This document shows positions 34,530 to 42,975 of a stretch of DNA of 64,000 bases, piece by piece. This DNA is from Halomonas maura (lineage in GTDB: Bacteria; Pseudomonadota; Gammaproteobacteria; Pseudomonadales; Halomonadaceae), in NCBI RefSeq assembly GCF_030409305.1, contig NZ_JAUFPQ010000020.1, forward strand, positions 1 to 64,000. The letters are read 5' to 3'. The notes below the pieces were generated by a model. That model searched no databases and was not told the origin of the DNA. It worked only from the letters and a program-made list of their open reading frames with translations. The number at the start of each line of letters is the position of its first letter. The first letter of the stretch is position 1. The translations under genes were made by a program, and so were the position numbers.

Positions 34530-34553
34530 GGCGCCACCATGGCCGGTGGCGCC
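34530..34553 (-). terminator. Hairpin after the VOC gene
   Basis: GGCGCCACC, a 6-nt loop and GGTGGCGCC form a perfect 9-bp stem; on the minus strand it is followed by CTTTAGC. It lies 66 bp beyond the VOC stop and 190 bp before the kinase start, so it probably ends the VOC transcript. Confidence 0.5.
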
Positions 34554-34618
34554 TCGCGAGTCGGCATGCCGAGCAGGCCGGGGAGTCGGCGGTCGGGGAC
34601 CGCCGCGAGTCAACCGGG

Positions 34619-35023
34619 TCAGCGCAGGCGCTGGCCGGAGACGCTGGGATGGTAGAGCGGCTGCACGGTGTTGCCGTCCGGGTCCTTGCAGTAGAGGCTG
34701 CGCCCCCCGTCGGCGTGGTCGTGGGGACCGCGCACCACCTCGACGCCCCGGTCGACGAGGTAGGCGTGCCAGGCATCCACGTCCTCGCGCTTATCGACCA
34801 CGAAGCCGAAGTGGTCGAGGCGCTGGGGATCGTCACCGGTCGGGCGACGGGCGCGGGACAGCGAGACATTGTCGTTGCCGAGCGTCAGGTAGACGAGGTC
34901 CTGGTGGGCGCGGCGCAGCACGTCCAGGCCGAGCACCTCGACGTAGAAGCGCTCGCAGGCCTCCAGGTCCTGGACCTGCAGGGCGATGTGGCGCATGCCG
35001 TTGAACGGGGCGGGACGTTGCAT
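34619..35023 (-). CDS. VOC family (glyoxalase-like) protein
   Basis: Protein of 134 aa with two beta-alpha-beta-beta-beta units: MRHIALQVQDLEACERFYVE at the start, then DHFGFVVDKREDVDAWHAYL. Likely metal ligands are His11 in the first strand, His about 70 in RLDHFGF, and Glu/Tyr near the C terminus (SLYCKDPDGNTVQPLYHP). The reaction cannot be read; glyoxalase, dioxygenase or thiol-transferase types share the fold. The start has a GAGGAGG site, and the gene is divergent from the ABM gene. Confidence 0.83.
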   Translation of the reverse strand: MQRPAPFNGMRHIALQVQDLEACERFYVEVLGLDVLRRAHQDLVYLTLGNDNVSLSRARRPTGDDPQRLDHFGFVVDKREDVDAWHAYLVDRGVEVVRGPHDHADGGRSLYCKDPDGNTVQPLYHPSVSGQRLR

Positions 35024-35060
35024 GGGGCCTCCTCGGCGCAATGGGGCTTCATCGATGAAT

Positions 35061-35075
35061 TGGAAAATGTTTCCA
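35061..35075. promoter_or_regulatory. Perfect palindrome in the VOC/ABM divergent spacer
   Basis: TGGAAA-ATG-TTTCCA, two 6-bp arms with a 3-nt centre, followed by ATATAAC. It lies in the 87-bp gap between the divergent starts, so one dimeric regulator could control both genes. No obvious regulator gene is adjacent. Confidence 0.5.
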
Positions 35076-35110
35076 TATAACTTCTCGATCCACAACCCTC
35101 GGGAGTCCCC

Positions 35111-35413
35111 ATGTATTGCATCATCGTCCAGACCCGGCTGAAGCCCGGTAGCCGCGAGCGCTTCCTCGCGGCCATGCTGCCCAATGCCGAGGCCTCGGTC
35201 CGCGACGAGCCGGGTTGCCATGCCTTCGACGTGATCGAGGACCGCGATACTCCGGACCTCATCCATCTCTACGAGATCTACACTGACCAGCAAGCCCTGG
35301 CGGCCCACAAGGCCACACCGCACTACGCGGCCTGCCGGGCGATCGTCAACGAACTGATTGCCGAACAGCAGGTGATTCGCGCCGATGTCCTGGCGACGAG
35401 CCCCAGGGCCTGA
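35111..35413 (+). CDS. Antibiotic-biosynthesis-monooxygenase (ABM) domain protein
   Basis: Protein of 100 aa with the ferredoxin-like ABM fold: IIVQTRLKPGSRERFLAAM, the central EPGCHAFDVIEDRDTPD and HLYEIYTDQQALAAHKATPH. Members are cofactorless monooxygenases or quinol-type stress proteins (YgiN-like). GGGAG supports the ATG. The divergent VOC gene and shared palindrome suggest a paired detoxification role for reactive carbonyls or quinones, as inference. Confidence 0.83.
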   Translation: MYCIIVQTRLKPGSRERFLAAMLPNAEASVRDEPGCHAFDVIEDRDTPDLIHLYEIYTDQQALAAHKATPHYAACRAIVNELIAEQQVIRADVLATSPRA

Positions 35414-35466
35414 ACGAATCGCCGGACCAGGCATCTCAGCTTTAACCTTATGCCGAGGCGGGGGTC

Positions 35467-36972
35467 ATGATGTCCACCGGATCGCATGCCAGGCGTCGAG
35501 TCGTCTTATGGCTGAGCCTGGCCTGTCTGCTGCTGGGTAGCCTGGCCGCCTGGCAGTCGACGGCTCAACAGGAGCGTGGCACGGCGCTGGTGATGACCCT
35601 CGACGGCGCCATCGGCCCGGCCACCAGCGACTATTTCATGCGCGGTCTCGACCTCGCCGAGGAGGGCGACGCCAGCCTGGTGGTGGTGCAGATGGATACC
35701 CCCGGGGGCCTCGACGCCGCCATGCGCGACATGATCTCCGCCATGCTGTCCTCCGAGGTACCGGTGGCCTTCTATGTCTCCCCCGGCGGCGCCCGGGCGG
35801 CCAGCGCCGGCACCTACCTGCTCTACGCCAGCCATGTGGCGGCCATGGCCCCGTCCACCCACCTGGGCTCGGCCACACCGGTGCAGATCGGCGGCGGGGG
35901 CGGCTTGCCCGGCATCGGCGAGCCGGAGACGCCGGACGACCCGGAAGGGGAGGCCGGTGGCGGCGACGGCGCCTCCCGCGGCGGCAAGGACAAGAGCGGC
36001 GGCGCGGCGAGCGAGGAGGATGCCGGCGGCCAGCCGGACGACACCGCCGAGGCACCGGGCAGCGAACCTGGCAAGCGCCGTGGCGAGACCGCCATGGAGC
36101 GCAAGGTGCTCGAGGACGCCGTGGCCTATATCCGCTCGCTGGCCGAGCGCCACGGCCGCAACGCCGACTGGGCCGAGGACGCGGTGCGCGAGGCGGTCAA
36201 TCTCACCGCCCGGGAGGCCCTCGAGCAGGACGTCATCGACGTGCTGGCCACCGACCTCGACGATCTGCTGACCCAGATCGACGGCCGCGAGGTGGTCATG
36301 GCCGACGGTACGCTGACCCTGGCCACCGCCGACCTGGTCATCGAACGCTTCGATCCGGACTGGCGCACCCGGCTGCTGGAGGTCATCACCAATCCCAACG
36401 TGGCCTACTTCCTGATGATCATCGGCTTCTACGGCCTGATCTTCGAGCTCTCCAACCCCGGCAGCCTGGTGCCGGGCACCATCGGCATCATCTGCCTGTT
36501 GCTGGCGCTCTTCGCCTTCCAGGTGCTACCCGTTAACTATGCCGGCCTGGCGTTGATCCTGGTGGGGCTGGGGCTGATCGTCGGCGAGGCGCTGATGCCC
36601 AGCTTCGGCATCCTCGGCATGGGCGGCATCGTGGCCTTCGTGATCGGTTCGGTGATGCTGATGGACGCGGACACCCTGAATATCTCGCTGCCGCTGATCG
36701 GCGGCATCGCCCTGGTGGCGGCGGGGCTGATGCTGTGGATCATGACCCGCTTCCTCGGCCTGCGCCGGCGCCCGGCGCGTACCGGCCAGGAGGAGCTGCT
36801 GGGCAATGAGGCCCAGGTGCTGGAGGATTTCCAGGGCGAGGGGCATGTGCGCCTCCATGGCGAACGCTGGAACGCGCGCAGCCGGCGCCCCTTGAATCGT
36901 GGCCAGGTGGTGCGCGTGGTCGGCATCGATGGCCTTACCGTCGAGGTCGAGCCGGAGGATGGATCGTCCTGA
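35467..36972 (+). CDS. NfeD-type membrane serine protease (ClpP class)
   Basis: Protein of 501 aa. A signal/anchor (12-30) precedes a ClpP-class protease domain (about 38-275) with the nucleophile Ser113 in ARAASAGTYLLY and probable Lys213 in MERKVLEDA. About five membrane segments follow (roughly 310-440) and then an OB-fold at the end (about 450-500). A low-complexity Gly/Glu/Asp linker of about 68 residues (141-208) separates Ser and Lys. It partners with the slipin gene 45 bp downstream, the usual NfeD-stomatin pair controlling membrane protein quality. Confidence 0.9.
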   Translation: MMSTGSHARRRVVLWLSLACLLLGSLAAWQSTAQQERGTALVMTLDGAIGPATSDYFMRGLDLAEEGDASLVVVQMDTPGGLDAAMRDMISAMLSSEVPVAFYVSPGGARAASAGTYLLYASHVAAMAPSTHLGSATPVQIGGGGGLPGIGEPETPDDPEGEAGGGDGASRGGKDKSGGAASEEDAGGQPDDTAEAPGSEPGKRRGETAMERKVLEDAVAYIRSLAERHGRNADWAEDAVREAVNLTAREALEQDVIDVLATDLDDLLTQIDGREVVMADGTLTLATADLVIERFDPDWRTRLLEVITNPNVAYFLMIIGFYGLIFELSNPGSLVPGTIGIICLLLALFAFQVLPVNYAGLALILVGLGLIVGEALMPSFGILGMGGIVAFVIGSVMLMDADTLNISLPLIGGIALVAAGLMLWIMTRFLGLRRRPARTGQEELLGNEAQVLEDFQGEGHVRLHGERWNARSRRPLNRGQVVRVVGIDGLTVEVEPEDGSS

Positions 36973-37017
36973 AGGAGGCCGGCTGATGCCGGCCGTCAAC
37001 GTCGAGGAGAGACAACC

Positions 37018-37779
37018 ATGATGATTTCCTATCTCGTGCCGGTCGTTCTGGTGCTGATGCTGATGGCGGCCTCGATCCGCATCCTGCCGGAGTACAAGCG
37101 CGGCGTGGTGTTCTTCCTGGGGCGCTTCCAGGCGGTGAAGGGGCCGGGGCTGTTCATCATCATCCCCGGCATCCAGAAGATGGAGGTGGTCGACCTGCGG
37201 GTGATCACCATGGACGTGCCCGAGCAGGACGTCATCTCCCAGGACAACGTCACCGTCAAGGTCAACGCGGTGCTCTATTTCCGGGTAGTCGACCCGGAGA
37301 AGGCGATCATCCAGGTGGAGCACTTCGTCACCGCCACCAGCCAGCTGGCCCAGACCACCCTGCGTTCGGTGCTCGGCAAGCACGACCTCGACGAGATGCT
37401 CTCCGAGCGCGACAAGCTCAACGACGATATCCAGGAGATCATCGACGCCTCGGCGGAGGGTTGGGGCATCAAGGTGGCCAACGTCGAGATCAAGCACGTC
37501 GACCTGGACGAAAGCATGATCCGCGCCATCGCTCGCCAGGCCGAGGCCGAACGCGAGCGGCGCGCCAAGGTCATCCATGCCGAGGGCGAGCTGCAGGCCT
37601 CGAAGAAGCTGGTGGAGGCCGCCCATGTCATGTCGGCCAACCCGGCGGCGCTGCAGCTGCGCTACTTGCAGACCATGAACGACATGAGCAACAAGAACGC
37701 CTCCACCATCGTCTTCCCGATGCCCATGGACCTGATGGAGGCCTTCCGGCAGATGGCCAAGCCTGGCGGCAGCGACTGA
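37018..37779 (+). CDS. Slipin (SPFH/stomatin family) protein
   Basis: Protein of 253 aa with an N-terminal hydrophobic anchor (4-22), the SPFH domain (about 25-185; [39 protein letters not shown]) and a coiled-coil end with [19 protein letters not shown]. It forms oligomers at the membrane and is the substrate or scaffold of the upstream NfeD protease. A GAGGAGA site precedes tandem ATGs at 37018 and 37021. Confidence 0.92.
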   Translation: MMISYLVPVVLVLMLMAASIRILPEYKRGVVFFLGRFQAVKGPGLFIIIPGIQKMEVVDLRVITMDVPEQDVISQDNVTVKVNAVLYFRVVDPEKAIIQVEHFVTATSQLAQTTLRSVLGKHDLDEMLSERDKLNDDIQEIIDASAEGWGIKVANVEIKHVDLDESMIRAIARQAEAERERRAKVIHAEGELQASKKLVEAAHVMSANPAALQLRYLQTMNDMSNKNASTIVFPMPMDLMEAFRQMAKPGGSD

Positions 37780-38190
37780 TCCGCCTCGCCGGCGTTACCG
37801 CATGCAGACCGTCGACATTCCTGCTAGAATCCAGCGCCTTTGTGCCCGGGGCCATGCCCCGAGGCCGCTCAGGAGCACAGGGATTCGACCGACCATGATA
37901 CCGCCTCGCGCCGGGCAGGCCACGCCGCCCTAGCCATTCCCGCCCCAGGCGATTCGGCGGGCGCCGTCATCGGCGCGTCATCGCCCGGCATCATCTTGGT
38001 GCCCCGGTGTCTCTCGGCACCCTCCCTGCGACCCCCAGAACGCTCGACACGTGCCCGACGCGGCAGCGGCGACAGGGCCTGTCCGTGTCGTCTGAACGCT
38101 GGGCGTTGGCCGGGAAGCGCAGGGACTCTTCAGACATGCCCAGGCCCTGGCGCCTTATGGCATCACACACCCCTTCGACTGGACCGCAGC
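37780..38190 (+). promoter_or_regulatory. Long structured leader before the SulP gene
   Basis: This 411-bp stretch holds no convincing gene. A TAGAAT -10-like box lies at 37825-37830, with a CGGGGC-CAT-GCCCCG hairpin just after it (about 37846-37860). Near the start codon are nested inverted repeats: AGGGCCTG (38074-38081) with CAGGCCCT (38141-38148), enclosing GTCTGAA (38090-38096) with TTCAGAC (38129-38135). This leader of about 360 nt is a candidate for RNA-based control. It matches no riboswitch I recognise. Confidence 0.5.
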
Positions 38191-39681
38191 ATGATCCGAT
38201 CCATCAAGCAAGACTGGTTCTCGAACCTGAAAGGCGACAGCCTGGCGGGCATCGTCGTGGCCCTGGCCCTGATTCCCGAGGCCATCGCCTTCTCCATCAT
38301 CGCCGGGGTCGACCCCAAGATCGGCCTCTATGCCTCCTTCTCCATGGCGGTGATCATCGCCTTCGCCGGCGGCCGACCCGGGATGATCTCGGCGGCCACC
38401 GGCGCCATGGCGCTGCTGATGGTGACCCTGGTCAAGGAGCACGGCCTGGAGTACCTGCTGGCCGCCACCCTGCTCACCGGGGTGCTGCAGATCGCCGCCG
38501 GCTACCTGCGCCTGGCCGACCTGATGCGCTTCGTCTCGCGCTCGGTGGTCACCGGCTTCGTCAATGCCCTGGCGATCCTGATCTTCATGGCGCAACTGCC
38601 GGAACTGACCAACGTGACCTGGCATGTCTATGCCATGACCGCGGCGGGGCTGGGGATCATCTACCTCTTCCCCTACGTGCCGGTGATCGGCAAGACCCTG
38701 CCCTCGCCGCTGGTCTGCATCCTGGTGCTCACCGCCGTCTACCTGCTGACCGGCATGGACATCCGCACCGTCGGCGACATGGGCGAGCTGCCGGATACCC
38801 TGCCGGTGTTCCTGTGGCCGGACGTGCCGCTCAACCTGGAGACCCTGGCGATCATCCTGCCCTACTCGGTAATGCTCACCGTGGTGGGCCTGCTGGAATC
38901 GATGATGACCGCCACCATCGTCGATGACCTCACCGACACCGGCAGCGACAAGAACCGCGAGTGCAAGGGCCAGGGGCTGGCCAACATCGGCACCGGCCTG
39001 CTCGGCGGCATGGCGGGCTGCGCGATGATCGGCCAGTCGGTGATCAACATCAAGTCGGGCGGCCGCAGCCGCCTCTCCACGCTGATCGCCGGCGTGATGC
39101 TGCTGCTGATGGTGGTCTTCCTCGCCGACTGGGTGTCGCGGATCCCCATGGCGGCCCTGGTGGCGGTGATGATCATGGTCTCCATCGGCACCTTCAGCTG
39201 GACCTCGATCCGCGACCTCAGGAAGCATCCGATGTCCACCAACCTGGTGATGCTGGCCACCGTGGTGGTGACGGTGGGCACCCACAACCTGGCCATGGGG
39301 GTCTTCGTCGGGGTGCTGCTGGCGGCGCTGTTCTTCGCCAACAAGGTCGGCAATATCCTCTACATCGGTGCCGAGGCCGGCGAGGGCGAGAGCACGCGGG
39401 TCTACAGGGTGGTCGGCCAGGTGTTCTTCGCCTCCTCCGAACGCTTCGCCGCCGCCTTCGACTTCAAGGAGAGTCTGGAAAAGGTCACCATCGACCTGTC
39501 CCGGGCCCACTTCTGGGATATCACCGCCGTCCAGGCCCTGGACCGGGTGGTCATCAAGTTCCGCCGCGAGGGCACCGAGGTGGCGCTGATCGGCCTCAAC
39601 GAGGCGAGTGCCACCATCGTCGATCGCTATGCCATCCACGATGATCCCGAGGCGGTCGAGAAGCTGATGGGCGGTCATTGA
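38191..39681 (+). CDS. SulP/SLC26 family anion transporter
   Basis: Inner-membrane protein of 496 aa. About 12-14 membrane segments fill residues 15-395; [20 protein letters not shown] and [17 protein letters not shown] are typical. A STAS domain ends the protein (about 405-490), with VRGQ-like [13 protein letters not shown] and [18 protein letters not shown]. Substrates of the family include bicarbonate, sulphate and dicarboxylates. It is followed after 101 bp by a tandem Usp gene, a recurrent pairing in halophiles. The start follows a long leader. Confidence 0.9.
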   Translation: MIRSIKQDWFSNLKGDSLAGIVVALALIPEAIAFSIIAGVDPKIGLYASFSMAVIIAFAGGRPGMISAATGAMALLMVTLVKEHGLEYLLAATLLTGVLQIAAGYLRLADLMRFVSRSVVTGFVNALAILIFMAQLPELTNVTWHVYAMTAAGLGIIYLFPYVPVIGKTLPSPLVCILVLTAVYLLTGMDIRTVGDMGELPDTLPVFLWPDVPLNLETLAIILPYSVMLTVVGLLESMMTATIVDDLTDTGSDKNRECKGQGLANIGTGLLGGMAGCAMIGQSVINIKSGGRSRLSTLIAGVMLLLMVVFLADWVSRIPMAALVAVMIMVSIGTFSWTSIRDLRKHPMSTNLVMLATVVVTVGTHNLAMGVFVGVLLAALFFANKVGNILYIGAEAGEGESTRVYRVVGQVFFASSERFAAAFDFKESLEKVTIDLSRAHFWDITAVQALDRVVIKFRREGTEVALIGLNEASATIVDRYAIHDDPEAVEKLMGGH

Positions 39682-39782
39682 GCCGTTGCCGATCCATCGC
39701 CGGGTCGCCCCTGTGACGGGGCGGCCCCGATGGTGTAGAACGTGGGTAACGAGACAACACACGCCAGCTTCAGGACAGACAG

Positions 39783-40637
39783 ATGACAGAACAGGTGATG
39801 GCCGCCATCGACGGCTCGCAGTTTTCCGAGGGCGTCTGTGACTACGCGGCCTGGGCCAGCCTGGCGCTCGGCGCGCCGCTGACCTTCCTCCACGTGGTCG
39901 ACAACCACCCCCAGACCGCCGAGGCGGACCTCTCCGGCAATATCGGCCTGGGCTCCCGGGAGCACCTGCTCGAGGAGCTCTCGCACCTGGATGAGCAGCG
40001 CGCCAAGGTTGCCCAGGAGCAGGGCCGCCTGATGCTCCAGGCGGCCCGGGAGCGGGCCATCGAGGATGGCGTGGCGGAGCCCGCCACCCGCCAGCGCAAC
40101 GGCACCCTGGTCGAGACCCTGGCCGAGCTGGAGGACGACATCCGCCTGCTGGTGGTCGGCAAGCGCGGCGAGACCGCCCACCAGGCCAGCGAGCATCTGG
40201 GCTCCAACCTGGAGCGGGTGGTGCGCAGCCTGCATCGCCCGATCCTGATGGTGCCCGAGGGCTTCCAGCGCCCCGAGAAGGTGATGATCGCCTTCGACGG
40301 CAGCAAGACCACCCGCAAGGGCGTCGAGATGCTCGCCAGCAGCCCGCTGTTCAAGGGCATTCCCTGCCATGTGCTGATCGTCGGCGCCGACACCGGCGAC
40401 AACCGCTCCCAGCTCGACTGGGCGCTCGCCACCCTGCGCGAGGTGGGCCACGAGGCCGAGGGGGCCATCCGCGCCGGCGAGGTGGAGGAGACCCTGCGCG
40501 CCTACTCGGAAGAGCACGCCATCAACCTGGTGGTGATGGGGGCCTACGGGCATTCGCGCATCCGCCACCTGCTGCTGGGCAGCACCACCACCACGGTGCT
40601 GCGCCGCGCCAGCATCCCCGTGCTGCTGCTGCGCTAG
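39783..40637 (+). CDS. Tandem universal stress protein
   Basis: Protein of 284 aa with two Usp domains (about 1-150 and 155-284). The C-terminal domain has an intact ATP-binding pattern GAYGHSRIRHLLLGSTTTTV; the N-terminal domain has a degraded form (GKRGETAHQASEHLGSN). It probably senses ATP or stress and acts on the SulP transporter upstream. A GGACAG site precedes the ATG. Confidence 0.88.
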   Translation: MTEQVMAAIDGSQFSEGVCDYAAWASLALGAPLTFLHVVDNHPQTAEADLSGNIGLGSREHLLEELSHLDEQRAKVAQEQGRLMLQAARERAIEDGVAEPATRQRNGTLVETLAELEDDIRLLVVGKRGETAHQASEHLGSNLERVVRSLHRPILMVPEGFQRPEKVMIAFDGSKTTRKGVEMLASSPLFKGIPCHVLIVGADTGDNRSQLDWALATLREVGHEAEGAIRAGEVEETLRAYSEEHAINLVVMGAYGHSRIRHLLLGSTTTTVLRRASIPVLLLR

Positions 40638-40639
40638 GC

Positions 40640-40664
40640 GGTGCCCCGGCCATCCCGGGGCACC
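40640..40664 (+). terminator. Stem-loop after the Usp gene
   Basis: GGTGCCCCGG, a 5-nt loop and CCGGGGCACC form a perfect 10-bp stem starting 3 bp past the stop. It is followed by a second hairpin with a T3 tail, so the two act in series. Confidence 0.55.
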
Positions 40665-40676
40665 CCGCAAGACTCA

Positions 40677-40696
40677 GGCCCCGCCCCGGCGGGGCC
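40677..40696 (+). terminator. Rho-independent terminator
   Basis: GGCCCCGCC, CC, GGCGGGGCC form a 9-bp GC stem followed by TTTG. It ends the SulP-Usp transcript 34 bp before the MFS start. Confidence 0.65.
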
Positions 40697-40729
40697 TTTG
40701 CCGTTCGTCGCCGCCAACCGGAGAGCATC

Positions 40730-41929
40730 ATGAGCTATCGCACCCTGCTGAGGGACCATCGGGGGCTGCTCGGCATCGCCTTTCTGGCGATGTTCTCGTC
40801 GAGCCTGGGCCAGAGCTTCTTCATCGGCCTCTTCCAGGTGCCCATCGGCGAACGGCTGGGCCTGTCCGCCGGCGAGTTCGGCACCGCCTACGCCCTGGTC
40901 ACCCTGGCCAGTGGCTTCGCCATGCTGCGCCTCGGCCCCAGCATCGACTGGGTGGCGCCGCGTCGCTTCGCCCTGGCCGTCCTGCTGGCGCTGCTCGCCG
41001 GCATCCTGCTGCTGACGCTGTCTCCCGGCTGGCTGGTCGGGCTGCTGGGGCTGGGCCTGGTGCGGCTGTGTGGCCAGGGCATGATGAGTCACCTGGGCAA
41101 TACCCTGGCGGGACGCGAGTTCACCGCCCTGCGTGGCCGGGCCCTGGGGCTCGCCGGACTGGGGCTGATGCTCGGCGAGACCCTGCTGCCGCCGCTGGTC
41201 GCCGCGCTGCTGGTGTGGCTCGGCTGGCGCGAGCTGTGGTGGAGCCTGGCCGCGGCGGTCGCCCTGGCGTGGCTGCTGATGCTGGGCGGCGCCCCCTGGC
41301 CGGCGGCACCGCGCTCGCGGCGGGACCGACAGGCCAGCCGCGAGGGGCCGCGGCCCTTCCGCGAGGCGCGCTTCTGGCGGCTGCTGCCGCTGTTGATGGT
41401 CTTGCCGATCACCATGACCGGGCTGTTCATCTACCAGGCCCATCTGACCGAGGCCATGGGCAGTTCGCTGGCCAGCTACTCGCTGGCCCTGACCGGCATG
41501 GGGCTCGCCAAGCTGCCCGGGGCGCTGCTCGGCGGCCACTGGGTCGACCGGCTGGGACCGGTGCGCCTGGCACGCCTCTACCTGCTGCCTTTCGCCCTGG
41601 CCCTGCTGCTGGCCCTCACCCTGGGGGGGCACCTGACGGTGTGGGCGTTGATGATGGGCGGCGGTCTGGGGATGGGCGCCCAGGAGGCCATCGCCACCAG
41701 CCTGCTGGTGCGGCTGTGGGGCGCCGAGCACCTGGGGCGGGTGCGTGCCACCCTGAGCGCGGCGATGGTGTTCTCCACCGGGATCGCCCCGGCGCTGGTG
41801 GGGCTGGCGCTCGACCTGGGCGCCTCCTTCACCCTGGTGCTGGCGGGCATGCTGGCGCTGCTGGTCGGCAGCTGGTGGCTGGCCCAGGGGGTGCTGGCCA
41901 GTCCCGAGGCCCGAGGGGCTACCCCCTAG
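40730..41929 (+). CDS. MFS transporter
   Basis: Inner-membrane protein of 399 aa with about 12 hydrophobic segments and a central cytoplasmic loop (about 195-220; SRRDRQASREGPRP). The typical MFS layout with an acidic/basic loop between helices 2 and 3 (IDWVAPRRFAL) is visible. It is small, as in drug or metabolite exporters; no substrate motif is recognisable. GGAGAG precedes the ATG. It is monocistronic. Confidence 0.85.
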   Translation: MSYRTLLRDHRGLLGIAFLAMFSSSLGQSFFIGLFQVPIGERLGLSAGEFGTAYALVTLASGFAMLRLGPSIDWVAPRRFALAVLLALLAGILLLTLSPGWLVGLLGLGLVRLCGQGMMSHLGNTLAGREFTALRGRALGLAGLGLMLGETLLPPLVAALLVWLGWRELWWSLAAAVALAWLLMLGGAPWPAAPRSRRDRQASREGPRPFREARFWRLLPLLMVLPITMTGLFIYQAHLTEAMGSSLASYSLALTGMGLAKLPGALLGGHWVDRLGPVRLARLYLLPFALALLLALTLGGHLTVWALMMGGGLGMGAQEAIATSLLVRLWGAEHLGRVRATLSAAMVFSTGIAPALVGLALDLGASFTLVLAGMLALLVGSWWLAQGVLASPEARGATP

Positions 41930-42011
41930 GATGGGGGCGTACCGGCCTGGCGCCGGGCGCGTGACGCCCTAGGGTCTTTGTCCTTCGGGTCAACATGGCA
42001 GCGGTGCCACC

Positions 42012-42030
42012 GCGCATCGCGGCGATGCGC
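42012..42030 (+). other. Palindrome upstream of the DksA-like gene
   Basis: GCGCATCGC-G-GCGATGCGC, nearly perfect, 84 bp before the start of the zinc-finger gene. As RNA it could fold with a 7-bp stem; as DNA it could be an operator. Confidence 0.35.
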
Positions 42031-42113
42031 CGATAGGCCTTGATGTGTCGCGGCCGCTGACGAATGCTTACAGGGGCCGCGCCACTACGTCGTCATCACC
42101 GTGAGAAGAGCCC

Positions 42114-42455
42114 ATGAACCATCCCGAGCTGGACATGGCCGCCGTCACCGCCCGCCTCGAGGCCCTGCGCGACGACCTCCTCGAGCAGAGTGCCGACAGC
42201 CGCGACGCCCGCGAGACCGTGATGCTGGACCAGACCGCGGTGGGGCGGTTGTCGCGCATGGATGCGCTGCAGGGCCAGGCGATGGCCAGGGCCGAGGAGG
42301 AGCGTCGCCGGCTGGCCCTGACGCGTATCGCCTCGGCCCTGGCGCGGATCGCGCGGGGCGAGTACGGCGTCTGCATCGCCTGCGGCGAATGGATCGCGGC
42401 CCGGCGCCTGGAGGGAGACCCGGTGGCATTGAAGTGTATCGATTGTGCCGAATGA
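42114..42455 (+). CDS. DksA/TraR-type C4 zinc-finger protein
   Basis: Protein of 113 aa. A coiled-coil (about 5-75) contains the acidic tip region (DQTAVGRLSRMDALQ), and the C4 zinc finger is CIAC...CIDC at the C terminus. It is shorter than DksA (151 aa) and lacks the long N-terminal extension, so it is a TraR/YbiI-type paralogue. Such proteins bind RNA polymerase through the secondary channel. The gene has no obvious partner. Confidence 0.88.
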   Translation: MNHPELDMAAVTARLEALRDDLLEQSADSRDARETVMLDQTAVGRLSRMDALQGQAMARAEEERRRLALTRIASALARIARGEYGVCIACGEWIAARRLEGDPVALKCIDCAE

Positions 42456-42533
42456 ATCGGTGATATCGACTGCTTTGTTCTTTATCGCTAGGTTATCATC
42501 TTGAGTTCACCCCTTATGGCAGGAGACGTATCG

Positions 42534-42899
42534 ATGACCATCCAACGCCACGACACCAAGGCCCGCATGAGCCGTGCCGTGATCCACAATGGCGTGGCCT
42601 ATCTGTGCGGCCAGGTGGCCGGCCCCGAGGCCCGTCAGGGCGACATCACCGAGCAGACCGAGAGCATGCTGGCCCGGGTCGATGCCCTGCTCGAGGAGAT
42701 CGGCTCGGATCGCGAGCACCTGCTGTCCGCCACTCTTTACCTCAAGGAAGGCCATGACTTCGCGGCCATGAACGCCGTCTGGGATGCCTGGGTGCCGGAA
42801 GGCCATGCCCCGGCACGCACCTGTGTCTGTGCGCCGATGCCTGCCGACGAGCTGCGGGTGGAGATCACCGTCACCGCCCTGGTGAAGGACGCCGCCTGA
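42534..42899 (+). CDS. RidA family deaminase
   Basis: Protein of 121 aa with the RidA/YjgF trimer fold. [18 protein letters not shown] strand, [20 protein letters not shown] and the key Arg in [10 protein letters not shown] are visible. It hydrolyses enamine/imine intermediates from PLP enzymes. The ATG at 42534 follows AGGAGA; an upstream in-frame TTG is not supported. Confidence 0.9.
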   Translation: MTIQRHDTKARMSRAVIHNGVAYLCGQVAGPEARQGDITEQTESMLARVDALLEEIGSDREHLLSATLYLKEGHDFAAMNAVWDAWVPEGHAPARTCVCAPMPADELRVEITVTALVKDAA

Positions 42900-42922
42900 T
42901 CCCGGTCGTGATGCACGCCTGA

Positions 42923-42960
42923 GGCGAAGGGCCGGCGCTGGATGGCGCCGGCCCTTCGCC
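42923..42960. terminator. Strong terminator between convergent ridA and ABC genes
   Basis: GGCGAAGGGCCGGCGC, a 6-nt loop and GCGCCGGCCCTTCGCC form a perfect 16-bp stem, then TTGCG. It lies between the RidA stop and the permease stop on the opposite strand, so it can serve both. Confidence 0.7.
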
Positions 42961-42975
42961 TTGCGTGTTCGGGGA

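Noticed and set aside
34342..34618. TPP riboswitch before the kinase-ynjBCD operon
   Set aside because: No CTGAGA/ACCTGA pair in order; only a terminator hairpin of the VOC gene is seen.
37845..37900. tmRNA-like start (GGGGCC followed by GGGATTCGACC)
   Set aside because: The tag-peptide region and the 3' CCA acceptor half are absent; resemblance is short and by chance.
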